Origin: Planctomycetaceae bacterium
GTDB lineage: Bacteria; Planctomycetota; Planctomycetia; Planctomycetales; Planctomycetaceae
Reading direction: 5' to 3'
Assembly (NCBI GenBank): GCA_028284145.1
Contig: JANQSH010000186.1
Coordinates: forward strand, 53,149-117,148
Length of the DNA stretch: 64,000 nt
Shown: in pieces, positions 55,622-63,902 of the stretch
Layout of the letters: each line of letters opens with the position of its first letter
How positions within the stretch are numbered: the stretch's first letter is position 1
Position numbers and translations under genes: made by a program
Notes under the pieces: generated by a model
What the model saw: the letters and a program-made list of their open reading frames with translations, nothing else
What the model was told of the DNA's origin: nothing
Databases searched by the model: none

Positions 55622-56421
55622 TTGCCACCCTCGCCGATCGACATCCTCGTGCCGACCTGATCCAATAATGCGAGTTTCCCTCCAAATGTTTTCTTGAGGT
55701 TTTCGGGTGTGAACACATCCGACGTTGGCCCCGTGGCGACAAGTCGCATGTTCAACAACATGACATGATCGAAGTATTCCTTCACGGTCTGCAGATCGTG
55801 ATGCACGACCAGAGCGGTTTTTCCGGCGGACCTCAACTCGTGCAGAATGGAAATGATTGCCCGTTCGGTAGCGGCATCGACTCCAACAAACGGTTCATCC
55901 ATCAGGTACAACTCGGCATCCTGGGCCAGCGCTCGCGCGAGAAAGACGCGTTGTTGTTGCCCGCCGGAAAGCTGACTGATTTGGCGCCGGGCATAGGCCG
56001 CCATTCCGACACGATCCAGAGAATCCAACGCCATCTGCCGATATTTTCGCGTCACCGGCATACACCAGCCGATTTTCCGATACAGTCCCATCGTTACCAC
56101 ATCAAGCGCATTGACGGGAAAATCCCAATCGACACTGCCGCGTTGAGGAACATAGGCCACCCGATCTCGCTGCTGGCGATACGGCTTGCCAAAAAAGCGA
56201 ACACCACCGGAAAGCTTTGGTACAAGATCGAGCGAGGCCTTGATGAGAGTCGTCTTGCCACTGCCATTGGGGCCCACAATCGCCACAAGTTGGCCCGGCG
56301 GCGCATGGTAGTCGATGTCCCAAAGGACAGAACGGCGGTGATAGGCCACGGTCATGTCGTGAATCGAAAGGGGCGACCACTCTGGGTATTCGTCCGCATC
56401 AACTCGGGAATCATCAATCAT
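55618..56421 (-). CDS. Mn/Zn ABC transporter ATP-binding protein
   Basis: ATG 56421 has GGGAG 9 nt upstream (a frame ten codons longer starts with the ribosome site overlapping its ATG). The 267-aa protein has Walker A GPNGSGKT, a Q-loop in VPQRGSVDWDFP, signature LSGGQQQR, Walker B LYLMDEP and the H-loop VVHHDL. The VPQRGSVDWDFPV stretch is typical of Mn/Zn importers. It powers uptake with the two permeases. Confidence 0.92.
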   Translation of the reverse strand: MIDDSRVDADEYPEWSPLSIHDMTVAYHRRSVLWDIDYHAPPGQLVAIVGPNGSGKTTLIKASLDLVPKLSGGVRFFGKPYRQQRDRVAYVPQRGSVDWDFPVNALDVVTMGLYRKIGWCMPVTRKYRQMALDSLDRVGMAAYARRQISQLSGGQQQRVFLARALAQDAELYLMDEPFVGVDAATERAIISILHELRSAGKTALVVHHDLQTVKEYFDHVMLLNMRLVATGPTSDVFTPENLKKTFGGKLALLDQVGTRMSIGEGGK

Positions 56422-56531
56422 TTTGGCTGGCTCCCGGCGGTCGAGCGACATCTCCCAATTGCTCTTACACGCCCGGTCTTCGGTGGCACGCCGTTACCCT
56501 GTCATTCCAACAAAGTCCTGTCTGGTCGATT

Positions 56532-57554
56532 TCAATCCTGTTGCGACGAAAGGTCAAGCTTACCCTGAAACCCCTTTTCCGGCGCCTCTCCCCCCAGGGC
56601 GCGGGCGACTACCGTTGCGTTATGATCCATCATACCGATGTAGGTCCCCTCGTAAGTCCCTGCCGGTCCCATCGCATCAGAAAAGAGCTTGCCACCAATC
56701 CGGACGTTGGCCCCTTTGGATTTCGCACCTTCGATCACCGATTGAATGGCCGTGGAGTTGACACTCGTCTCGACAAAAATCGCATTCACCTTCTTTTTGA
56801 CAATCAGGTCGATCAAACGGTTTTTGTCTTCCAGGCCAGGGTCGGATTCTGTTGTTAACCCCTGTGCCGATGCCACAGGAATTCCATATGCCTGTGAGAA
56901 ATACCCGAATGCATCGTGCGCGGTAATCAGCACGCGCTGTTCTTCGGGAATGGAGCCGATGACCTTTTGAACATAGGCGTGTAACTTCTCCAACTCCAAC
57001 TTGTATGCAGTCGCGTTTTTCCTGTAGTCATTCGCATGACTCGCGTCATATTCAGCCAATGCTTCCGCCACAACATCAACCGCCTTCATCCATGCGGAAA
57101 CGTCCATCCAGACATGGGGGTCGGTATGCCCTTCAAATTCAGGGGGTTCGAGAAGAAAATCAGGATCGATCCCCTCGGTGATGGGATAAACCGGCTTTCC
57201 CTTCCTTCCGACTTTGGCAAAAGCGTCTCCCATCCGTCCCTCGAGCATCAAGCCGGAATAGAAAATGACGTCCGCCTCAAGCAGTTTTTTGACATCATCG
57301 CGCGTCGGCTTGTACATGTGTGGGTCGACTCCTTCGCCCATCAGACCGACAACATGACCATGTTCCCCCGCAACAATGCGGACGATATCGGTTACCATTC
57401 CACACGTTGTAACGATCTGACAGGGGTAGGCGCGACTTGCAGAGTCCAAATTGGCCGAGCGTTCTGTGGTCGAAGATTCACTGCAACCAGCAAGCAGATA
57501 TGAGAAAACGATCACAACCGAAATCGGCCCAGGCTGACGCATGAGATGTCGCAT
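56532..57554 (-). CDS. Mn/Zn ABC transporter solute-binding lipoprotein (TroA-like)
   Basis: This 340-aa cluster A-I binding protein has a lipobox (YLLAGC, Cys24). Expected metal ligands are His79 (DPHMY), His147 (TDPHVW), His213 (TAHDAFGYF) and Asp293 (LFSDAMG), the HHHD set of TroA rather than the HHED set of PsaA, so Mn or Zn are both possible. There is no His-rich loop of the ZnuA type. It is the first gene of the four-gene operon, 110 bp upstream of the ATPase gene. Confidence 0.92.
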   Translation of the reverse strand: MRHLMRQPGPISVVIVFSYLLAGCSESSTTERSANLDSASRAYPCQIVTTCGMVTDIVRIVAGEHGHVVGLMGEGVDPHMYKPTRDDVKKLLEADVIFYSGLMLEGRMGDAFAKVGRKGKPVYPITEGIDPDFLLEPPEFEGHTDPHVWMDVSAWMKAVDVVAEALAEYDASHANDYRKNATAYKLELEKLHAYVQKVIGSIPEEQRVLITAHDAFGYFSQAYGIPVASAQGLTTESDPGLEDKNRLIDLIVKKKVNAIFVETSVNSTAIQSVIEGAKSKGANVRIGGKLFSDAMGPAGTYEGTYIGMMDHNATVVARALGGEAPEKGFQGKLDLSSQQD

Positions 57555-57587
57555 AGTCTTCGCTCTTACTGTTCTTTAGTTTCCAGG

Positions 57588-57604
57588 CGGGTTCGGTTAA
57601 CCCG
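57588..57604. promoter_or_regulatory. Operator-like inverted repeat upstream of the metal importer
   Basis: CGGGTT-CGGTT-AACCCG, with the palindrome GGTTAACC inside, 34-50 bp upstream of the ATG at 57554. A site for a DtxR/MntR-type regulator is possible but unproven. Confidence 0.4.
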
Positions 57605-57702
57605 TTTTACACCAAAGGATTTTTATTAACCGTATTCTAATTTTTGAGGAATCCAAAATTCAAGCCTGAGCGGGAGGAATGTCAGAATCGACCAATAACA
57701 AT

Positions 57703-57708
57703 TTGACA
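57703..57708 (+). promoter_or_regulatory. TTGACA box upstream of the 32-codon ORF
   Basis: A perfect -35-like TTGACA; the matching -10 (TCCAAAT near 57725) is poor. Confidence 0.3.
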
Positions 57709-57746
57709 CGCCGACCAACGACCGTCCAAATCAGGAGAGGGTTAAA

Positions 57747-57845
57747 ATGAGATATTCGGTTTTCCTTCGGATTGCCGCGGTATTGGCGTTTGTGGAAGAA
57801 GATGACGAACAGCCAGACGACGGTTTTCAACAGCCCGCCCAATGA
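57747..57845 (+). CDS. Putative 32-aa microprotein
   Basis: The ATG follows a near-ideal ribosome site (AGGAGAGGG, 5-6 nt spacing). The 32-residue product has a basic-hydrophobic first half (MRYSVFLRIAAVLAFV) and a very acidic, Gln/Pro-rich second half (EEDDEQPDDGFQQPAQ). It might insert in or lie on the membrane with its acidic tail free. A strand-specific terminator starts 12 bp past the stop, which supports a real short transcript. Length is below most gene finders' limits. It lies divergent from the metal importer, from whose start it is separated by 192 bp. Confidence 0.55.
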   Translation: MRYSVFLRIAAVLAFVEEDDEQPDDGFQQPAQ

Positions 57846-58057
57846 GATCGCCTGCATCCGCCTTCGGGCGGCTTTTTCATGCGCGGGGAAGGCTGGTCGG
57901 CTGACTGGTACAGTTTGATTTGGACACCATCCTCCATGATTGCCACATCTAAAATATCGAATACCAACTGTCCTGCTGGTGTTGATTTTTGTGACGGTTG
58001 TGCTGGATCGATCAGTTGGTGAACTTGCGGATTCGGCGTTGGAATTCCCTGTTGCAT
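57827..58057 (-). CDS. Doubtful 76-aa ORF
   Basis: A minus-strand frame with plausible composition in its first 55 residues (VFDILDVAIMEDGVQIKLY), but no ribosome site. Its last 17 codons are read from the terminator and the microprotein end on the other strand. It may be a small gene whose end has been lost, or noise. Confidence 0.25.
   Translation of the reverse strand: MQQGIPTPNPQVHQLIDPAQPSQKSTPAGQLVFDILDVAIMEDGVQIKLYQSADQPSPRMKKPPEGGCRRSHWAGC
57858..57877 (+). terminator. Rho-independent terminator with UUCG loop
   Basis: CCGCC-TTCG-GGCGG then CTTTTT. The extra-stable tetraloop and T-run are on the plus strand only, so it ends the transcript of the microprotein ORF. Confidence 0.88.
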
Positions 58058-58418
58058 ACGATCTACTCGGTCGTGACTTTTGATAAGATTCTTTCATATA
58101 GTAGTTTACATCAACCAGTAAATGGAGTTTCCGAATGGCGACCGCTTGACCTGAGCAGGACAGGGGTTAAACTTGTAAGGTTTTCAGGCGATCAACTGCG
58201 GTGCATTTGTGTGAACTTTTGTATGCTTGTCTCTTTGCAGGGGTGATATCCTTGATAGCGGAGAGCAGAAGGGCGTACAGATTCCCCAGCGGCAACCGCT
58301 TTGTCCCAGGTTTCTCCAGCGATTGGATCCGGGCCGTGTTGGATCCGTGCAACGTGCGGATCGCACATTGATGGTTCATTATGGAGTCTCCTGCGGGATG
58401 ACGATTCGGGAGGGTTTT
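57878..58418. other. 541-bp spacer ahead of dnaG
   Basis: Apart from the doubtful minus-strand ORF I see no gene. The dnaG frame is open from 58227 but does not look coding before 58419. Confidence 0.4.
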
Positions 58419-60332
58419 GTGTCACGGGGATTGGTCACCGATTTCAAGGAGCAGGTCCGCGCTGCCACCGATATTGTGGCTTTGATCGGTGAGACCATCG
58501 CGCTCCAGCCCCGCCGTGGTGGACGCGATTACGTCGGCCTCTGTCCTTTTCATGACGATCATAACCCTTCCATGACAGTTTCCCCTGAGCGACAGTCTTA
58601 CAAATGCTGGTCGTGCAACGAAGGGGGCGATTGCTTTTCTTTCCTGATGAAAATCGAGAATATCGATTTTCGAGAAGCGCTCGAGATGCTCGCACAACGG
58701 GCACACATCGAATTGCCCAGGCAGGATCGACGTTCCACCTCACCCGATGGACCTTCCCGACAAACAATTTATGAGGCGATCGATTGGACCAGGCGAATAC
58801 TGCACGAGCATTTGATGCAGGCCCCCAGTTCCGCTTCCGCCCGGCATTATTTTGTTGAGCGCGGATTTGAGGAAGAAACACTCGTCGACTTCCAGATTGG
58901 ATTTCACCCGTTCGACTGGGAATGGCTTTTAACTCGCGCACGCGGGCAGTTTGATGTGGAAACGTTGACGGCGGCCAATATTGTCCGGGCTCGTAAAGAT
59001 CAATCCGGCTATCACGACGAAATCGTCTTTCTCGATCGGGTGATGTTTCCGATTCACGACACACGTGGTCGCTGTGTTGCCTTTGGAGGACGTATCCTCC
59101 CGGAATCCACTCGCGAGGATGCCCCGAAATATCTCAACAGTGCCGAAAGTCCGCTTTTCGCGAAAAGCCGCCTGTTGTACGGGTTGGACCGGGCACGCGA
59201 TCAAATTCGGAAGACGAAAACGGCCGTGGTCGTCGAAGGCTACACCGACTGCATGATGGCTCACCAATATGGGCTGACCGAAGTCGTTGGCACACTGGGA
59301 ACGGCTTTGACAGAGATTCATGTTCAGGAGTTGAAACGGTTTGCGCAAAAGGTCATTCTCGTTTTCGATGGTGATGACGCAGGCATGGCAGCGGCCGAAC
59401 GATCACTCACGACGTTCCTCGCTGCGGATGTCGATCTCCGAATACTGACATTACCCGCAGGAGCCGATCCCGCTGATTTCCTGATCGAAAACGGTGCCGA
59501 GGCGTTTCGGGAGGCGTTAAACGGAGCTCCTGAAGCATGGGAACACAAATTGCAGGTCTGCCTCGGACGTTATCCGGACACGGTGGATGGTCGAGAACGC
59601 GCATTGGCAGAAATGCTCGATTTGATGGCCGCCTCGCCTCGACTTTCCGGAACGCAGCGAGAAGACCTGATCCTGCGACGGCTGCCACATCGATTTGGCG
59701 TTTCTGAGCATGTGGTCCGTCGGGAGTTAAAGCAGCATCGCCACCGCACGGCACACGCCCCCAAAAAACCTCACCTGGCAAGATCAGACAATCGACAAGG
59801 AGCAGAATCAGAAACGACGATATCCGAAGATCGGGATCGACCGGTCATGGGAAATTCAAAGACAGACATCTTGGAAAAAGAGTTGCTGGGTGTGATGTTC
59901 GCGATGCCATCGACGGTTCGCGACATCCAGCAGAGTATCCGCACCAGCGAACTGGGAAACGCGTCGGTTCGCCAACTGGTCGAAATGAGTTATTCGATTG
60001 CCGACTCTGGAGAAGAGCCGACATTCGATCGTATTCTCGCCCGGTTGGAAGATCCGGAATTAAAGCGGTTTGCTGTCGAGATCGATGAACAGGCTCGTCG
60101 CACGGATGTGTCCAGGAGATTGATGGAGCAGAAACCAACTGAGGGAGATCACCTCCCGGGATTTCTGCGACAGATCATTGACAACTGGAAATGGAATCAG
60201 CGAATGCGAACACATTTGATCGAGCAGGAGCATGCCTCCGGCCGATCGATGGCGAAAGCAACTCTCGATTCCGCCTCGATCACCATGCTTCGCAGTGCAT
60301 CTCAACTGCATCGCGAACGGGCATCGAGGTAA
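58419..60332 (+). CDS. dnaG: DNA primase
   Basis: GTG 58419 has GGGAGGG 4-5 nt upstream, the best site in the open frame (ATG 58398 is next best), and gives 637 aa. The CHC2 zinc finger is Cys42, His45, Cys63, Cys66. The Toprim core has VVVEGYTDCMMAHQYG and LVFDGDDAGMAAAERS. The C-terminal part (about 490-637) is the helicase-binding region, less conserved. DnaG makes RNA primers at the fork. It sits 30 bp upstream of rpoD, the classic macromolecular-synthesis operon arrangement without rpsU. Confidence 0.95.
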   Translation: MSRGLVTDFKEQVRAATDIVALIGETIALQPRRGGRDYVGLCPFHDDHNPSMTVSPERQSYKCWSCNEGGDCFSFLMKIENIDFREALEMLAQRAHIELPRQDRRSTSPDGPSRQTIYEAIDWTRRILHEHLMQAPSSASARHYFVERGFEEETLVDFQIGFHPFDWEWLLTRARGQFDVETLTAANIVRARKDQSGYHDEIVFLDRVMFPIHDTRGRCVAFGGRILPESTREDAPKYLNSAESPLFAKSRLLYGLDRARDQIRKTKTAVVVEGYTDCMMAHQYGLTEVVGTLGTALTEIHVQELKRFAQKVILVFDGDDAGMAAAERSLTTFLAADVDLRILTLPAGADPADFLIENGAEAFREALNGAPEAWEHKLQVCLGRYPDTVDGRERALAEMLDLMAASPRLSGTQREDLILRRLPHRFGVSEHVVRRELKQHRHRTAHAPKKPHLARSDNRQGAESETTISEDRDRPVMGNSKTDILEKELLGVMFAMPSTVRDIQQSIRTSELGNASVRQLVEMSYSIADSGEEPTFDRILARLEDPELKRFAVEIDEQARRTDVSRRLMEQKPTEGDHLPGFLRQIIDNWKWNQRMRTHLIEQEHASGRSMAKATLDSASITMLRSASQLHRERASR

Positions 60333-60362
60333 TTCTTCCTGCCGAATGATAAAGGAACAGAC

Positions 60363-62003
60363 GTGCATAGACTCGACAATAAACTCAGCGAGTTGATTAA
60401 GACCGGCCAGCAACAGGGCTATTTGACCTTTTCCCAGGTCAATCTGTATCTGCCCGATGAGGCGGTCAATCCTGAGAAACTCGACAATCTGATGATGTCG
60501 CTCGAAGAGTTGGGCATGGAGATTGTCGCCGACAAGGAAATCCCGCAGCGGGCCGACAAGAAGCGCAAGAACGGGCGCCGAAGTCAGATTTCCGCCGAAG
60601 ACCGATCCCGTCGCATCGATGATCCTGTGCGAATGTACCTCACGCAAATGGGGGAAATTCCGCTACTGACGCGCGAAGAAGAGATCGCCCTGGCCAAAAA
60701 GATCGAGATCACCCGCAAGCGTTACCGTCGTCAGTTGCTGGAAAGCGACTATGCAATGCAGACGGCAATCGACGTTTTGACCAAGGTACATAATGGCGAG
60801 TTGCCATTTGACCGAACGATCAAGGTCTCGGTCACCGAGGGCTTGCAGAAGACACAGATTCTGGGCCGGATGAAACACAACCTGACAACACTCGAATTCC
60901 TGCATCGCAAAAATCTGGCAGATTTTGAAAAGATTGCCGGGCGTCCGAAAAGCGACAAAGTCCGCAAACAGGCCGAGGTCAGTCTGAGCGTGCGCCGACG
61001 CAAGATGGTAACGCTTGTTGAAGAGTTGAGTCTGAGAACGCAACGGCTGCAACCCTGCATGAAGCGACTGGAACAGATCTCCGCCCGTATGACGGAACTG
61101 GAATCGCAAATCAAAAGTCTGTCCCGTTTGAAGTCGGCCAGAGAGGAAAAGGCGAATCTCGAACGGGAACTGGACGACTTGATGCAGCTCACGCTCGAAA
61201 CACCGCAATCGCTGCGAGAGCGGATTGAAAGCATCGAAACCCGATTTGGGGCCTACGAACAGGCAATGCGTGAACTTTCCGGAGGGAACCTGAGGCTCGT
61301 CGTTTCGATCGCCAAGAAATACCGTAACCGGGGTTTGAGTTTCCTCGATTTGATTCAGGAAGGAAACACCGGGTTGATGCGAGCGGTCGACAAGTACGAA
61401 TACCGCCGGGGTTATAAGTTTTCGACGTATGCCACCTGGTGGATTCGCCAGGCGATCACCCGGGCCATTGCGGACCAGGCACGCACGATCCGAATTCCGG
61501 TCCACATGATCGAAACAATGTCGAAGCTGCGAAAGGTCAGTAAGCAGCTGCTGCAGGAGATTGGTCGTGAACCGACCATCGAAGAAACGGCCAGGGCTGC
61601 AGGCGTATCGCTCGAAGAAACACGTCGCGTCCTCAAAATCTCCCGACATCCGATTAGTCTCGATCGCCCGGTTGGAGAGAGCGAAGACAGCTATTTCGGC
61701 GACTTCATCGAAGATGACGGCAGCGAAAGTCCGGTGTCCGCCGCGACTCAGGAAATGCTCAAAGACAAGATCGACTCGGTGTTGAAAACCCTCACCTATC
61801 GCGAACGGGAGATCATCAAACTCCGCTACGGCTTGGGCGATGGTTACACATACACGCTGGAAGAAGTGGGCCGCATTTTCAAGGTGACCCGCGAACGTGT
61901 GCGGCAAATCGAAGCCAAAGCAGTCAGAAAACTGCAGCATCCCGTGAGGAGCCGACAACTCAAGGGCTTTCTCGATGGCCTGTTGGCCAACGTCACTGGT
62001 TGA
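60363..62003 (+). CDS. rpoD: RNA polymerase primary sigma factor RpoD
   Basis: GTG 60363 follows AAAGGAACAGAC. The 546-aa protein has region 1.1 ([20 protein letters not shown]), region 1.2 ([18 protein letters not shown]), a shortened non-conserved region with coiled coil (about 130-290), regions 2.1-2.4 ([20 protein letters not shown] to [18 protein letters not shown]), region 3 and region 4 with the helix-turn-helix ([20 protein letters not shown]). It is the housekeeping sigma-70. Shorter than the 613 aa of E. coli. It is followed by a strong terminator. Confidence 0.96.
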   Translation: MHRLDNKLSELIKTGQQQGYLTFSQVNLYLPDEAVNPEKLDNLMMSLEELGMEIVADKEIPQRADKKRKNGRRSQISAEDRSRRIDDPVRMYLTQMGEIPLLTREEEIALAKKIEITRKRYRRQLLESDYAMQTAIDVLTKVHNGELPFDRTIKVSVTEGLQKTQILGRMKHNLTTLEFLHRKNLADFEKIAGRPKSDKVRKQAEVSLSVRRRKMVTLVEELSLRTQRLQPCMKRLEQISARMTELESQIKSLSRLKSAREEKANLERELDDLMQLTLETPQSLRERIESIETRFGAYEQAMRELSGGNLRLVVSIAKKYRNRGLSFLDLIQEGNTGLMRAVDKYEYRRGYKFSTYATWWIRQAITRAIADQARTIRIPVHMIETMSKLRKVSKQLLQEIGREPTIEETARAAGVSLEETRRVLKISRHPISLDRPVGESEDSYFGDFIEDDGSESPVSAATQEMLKDKIDSVLKTLTYREREIIKLRYGLGDGYTYTLEEVGRIFKVTRERVRQIEAKAVRKLQHPVRSRQLKGFLDGLLANVTG

Positions 62004-62010
62004 CGCCATT

Positions 62011-62042
62011 GCCGCCGATCTTCATCGGTGGCTTTTTTTTTT
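62011..62042 (+). terminator. Rho-independent terminator of dnaG-rpoD
   Basis: Stem GCCGCCGAT / ATCGGTGGC (one G-T pair), loop CTTC, then T10. It starts 8 bp after the rpoD stop. Confidence 0.93.
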
Positions 62043-62121
62043 CGCCTTCATTGTGTTACGCTGAAGCACATTGCAGATTGTTGTAGCGACAATTTGATTT
62101 GACGTTGTGCCTGGCTACACC

Positions 62122-62158
62122 TTCCTGTTATTCCCACGAAAGTGGGAATTCACAGGAA
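62122..62158. repeat. Hairpin TTCCTGT..ATTCCCAC-GAAA-GTGGGAATT..ACAGGAA
   Basis: Near-perfect 15-bp stem with GAAA tetraloop in the 310-bp spacer between rpoD and the zinc-ribbon gene. No T-run follows. It would lie in the 5' leader of the gene at 62314 or be a spacer palindrome related to 2466-2490. Confidence 0.65.
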
Positions 62159-62313
62159 CGAGGATGGACTCCTCCCTGTGCAGGAACGATTTCAAAGTTG
62201 TACCCATTCGGAAAAAATCGACGTTATTTGCCAGGTGAACGCTACAGATCGACGCAATTCGCCCTAATGCCAATTCACCTGGACGGAGAACGCTTACGTT
62301 GACGGAGAACGCA

Positions 62314-63018
62314 ATGAGCACGGTTGCCACAAGCCTGAAAGAACTGCACCAGTTACATCTGCGCTTGCAGGGGGCCAACGAAAAACTGACTCGTGGCCCT
62401 CAAGCGATTCGTGTAAAACAAGTTCAGGTTGATCGTCGTAAGGCCGAACATGATGAAAAGGCCGAGGAGTTGAAACAACTCCGAATGGCGGCGGATCAGA
62501 AATCTCTGCAGTTGAAGACCAGTGAAGCCAAAATTTCGGATCTGAAAGCCAAATTGAACGCTGCCGCTTCCAACAAAGAGTACGAGATCATCAAATCGCA
62601 GATCGAAGCAGATGAAATGGCCAACAGTGTTCTGGAAGATGAGATCCTGGAATGCTACGACGCGGTCGATGCGATGCAGCAGGCATTAGCAGTCGCAGTC
62701 GAAAGCGTGACAGCAGCGGAAGCCGAACTGAAAGGGACTGAGGCTCAGGTTGCTGAAGACGAACCCAGCCTGCAAAATGATGTGGAGGAACTGGAAAATG
62801 CCATCACCGCAGCAGAAGAATTTCTGCCGACCGATGTCCGGGCTGATTACCGCAGACTGACTCAGGCACACGGCGCTGATTCGTTGGCGCCGGCCATCAA
62901 TGGGATCTGTACCGCCTGCAATCACCAGATGCTGCCACAGATGCGAGTGAATCTGAACTCCGGCAAATTTGTTTTCTGCAAAGTCTGCGGTCGACTGCTC
63001 TACCAGGACGAACCATAA
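62314..63018 (+). CDS. Coiled-coil C4 zinc-ribbon protein (CdsZ/DUF164 family)
   Basis: ATG 62314 has GGAGAACGC upstream and gives 234 aa; the frame opens five codons earlier. Residues 1-175 are a long antiparallel coiled coil; the C-terminus has a C4 zinc ribbon (CTACNH...FCKVCGRLLY). The family is widespread (Helicobacter HP0958 is a flagellar and RpoN factor; chlamydial CdsZ serves type III secretion). The planctomycete role is not known. It is monocistronic. Confidence 0.88.
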   Translation: MSTVATSLKELHQLHLRLQGANEKLTRGPQAIRVKQVQVDRRKAEHDEKAEELKQLRMAADQKSLQLKTSEAKISDLKAKLNAAASNKEYEIIKSQIEADEMANSVLEDEILECYDAVDAMQQALAVAVESVTAAEAELKGTEAQVAEDEPSLQNDVEELENAITAAEEFLPTDVRADYRRLTQAHGADSLAPAINGICTACNHQMLPQMRVNLNSGKFVFCKVCGRLLYQDEP

Positions 63019-63369
63019 TTCCCCAGCCGTTGCGATTGGTCGGCAATCGAAATCTGCCTCACAACCCAATCGTCACACCTGTGCCACAAAATTGTATTGT
63101 CGTTTTCCTTCGACAATCACCGGTGTTCCGTTTCCAAATCGCAACATTCTCACTCTTTCCGACTTGAATCCCGTCCGCCTGAATGTGGCGTAACCTTTTT
63201 GGGGGATGGTGTTTGACAGTTTTGACTCAATTTTTATCGACATCTCGCCCCTGTTTGGTGCAGCGTTTGCATTCGTCAGCTTTGGACATCTTTGGTCTGA
63301 AGGAAATCACCTTCAGGTTGATAACCAACTCGCAAATCTGCCAACCTCAAATACAGCCCAGGGGCCATT
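63019..63369. other. 351-bp spacer
   Basis: No gene, terminator or repeat is evident. A frame at 63183-63503 overlaps the next gene in another phase and is not coding. Confidence 0.35.
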
Positions 63370-63822
63370 ATGGTGTTGAAGAAGAAACGGCTTTCTGTCG
63401 AATCGATCAATGGAATGACAATGCTCGACTATGGCGGGATGGAGATCTGGGATGGCGCCGACATGGCGTTACTTCGAGAAACGTTGATCGAACTGATCGA
63501 TGAGGAAAAATGTCGGTCGATTGGAATCGACATGCGGTCGGTGAAGTACATTCCCAGCGGTTTCTTCGGCATGTTGCACGATTATCGAATGAAAAGTGTC
63601 ATGGTGCGGCTCTTCCACCCTCAGGTAAACGTACTGAATATGCTCTGGTTCCGACAGTTCTTTGACGAAGAGAGCGAAGGCTGTTTTGCCTTGAGAAAGG
63701 AACCTAAGAGTGTTCCCAACGCATTCGCCGAACCCCTGCCGACAATTGCGGCACCCTGGGCCGATGAAGATGAGTCTCACCATTCGACTCCGGCGGACGT
63801 GTTCGACGCAGCCACTTCTTAG
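63370..63822 (+). CDS. STAS-like (anti-sigma antagonist-type) protein
   Basis: This 150-aa protein has a STAS-like core: TMLDYGGMEIWDGADMALLRETLIELID, then CRSIGIDMRSVKYIPSGFFGML, where the serine before GFF takes the place of the phosphorylatable serine, and a VRLFHPQVNVLNMLWFRQFF helix. The last 40 residues are polar. It may respond to a partner kinase/phosphatase, none of which is nearby. The stop TAG (63820-63822) is contributed by family A copy 14. Confidence 0.75.
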   Translation: MVLKKKRLSVESINGMTMLDYGGMEIWDGADMALLRETLIELIDEEKCRSIGIDMRSVKYIPSGFFGMLHDYRMKSVMVRLFHPQVNVLNMLWFRQFFDEESEGCFALRKEPKSVPNAFAEPLPTIAAPWADEDESHHSTPADVFDAATS

Positions 63823-63902
63823 AGCAGTTTTTACTTTCTGGTGTGACGTCTCTGGCTCGTGTGTGGGCCTTGTTTGCAGGTCAAGCGACGATTTTCGCGG
63901 CA
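63820..63902 (+). repeat. Family A repeat, copy 14 (right end missing)
   Basis: TAGAGCAGTTTTTACTTTCTG...TTCGCGGCA; the right-end hairpin is replaced by a second, inverted copy. Its first TAG stops the STAS-like gene. Confidence 0.85.

Noticed and set aside
56532..57554. Assigning the solute-binding protein as PsaA-type (Mn-specific)
   Set aside because: Spacing shows the third ligand is His213 and the fourth Asp293, the TroA set, so Mn versus Zn cannot be decided.
57660..58097. 145-codon minus-strand ORF
   Set aside because: No ribosome site or domain; it lies antisense to the microprotein unit and its terminator.
58227..58418. Upstream 64 codons in frame with dnaG
   Set aside because: Composition is unlike DnaG and the GTG at 58419 has the best ribosome site next to the conserved N-terminus.
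60663..62009. 448-codon open frame antisense to rpoD, and similar long antisense frames over asnB and others
   Set aside because: They mirror codon bias of the real genes, have no recognisable domain and overlap highly conserved genes on the other strand.
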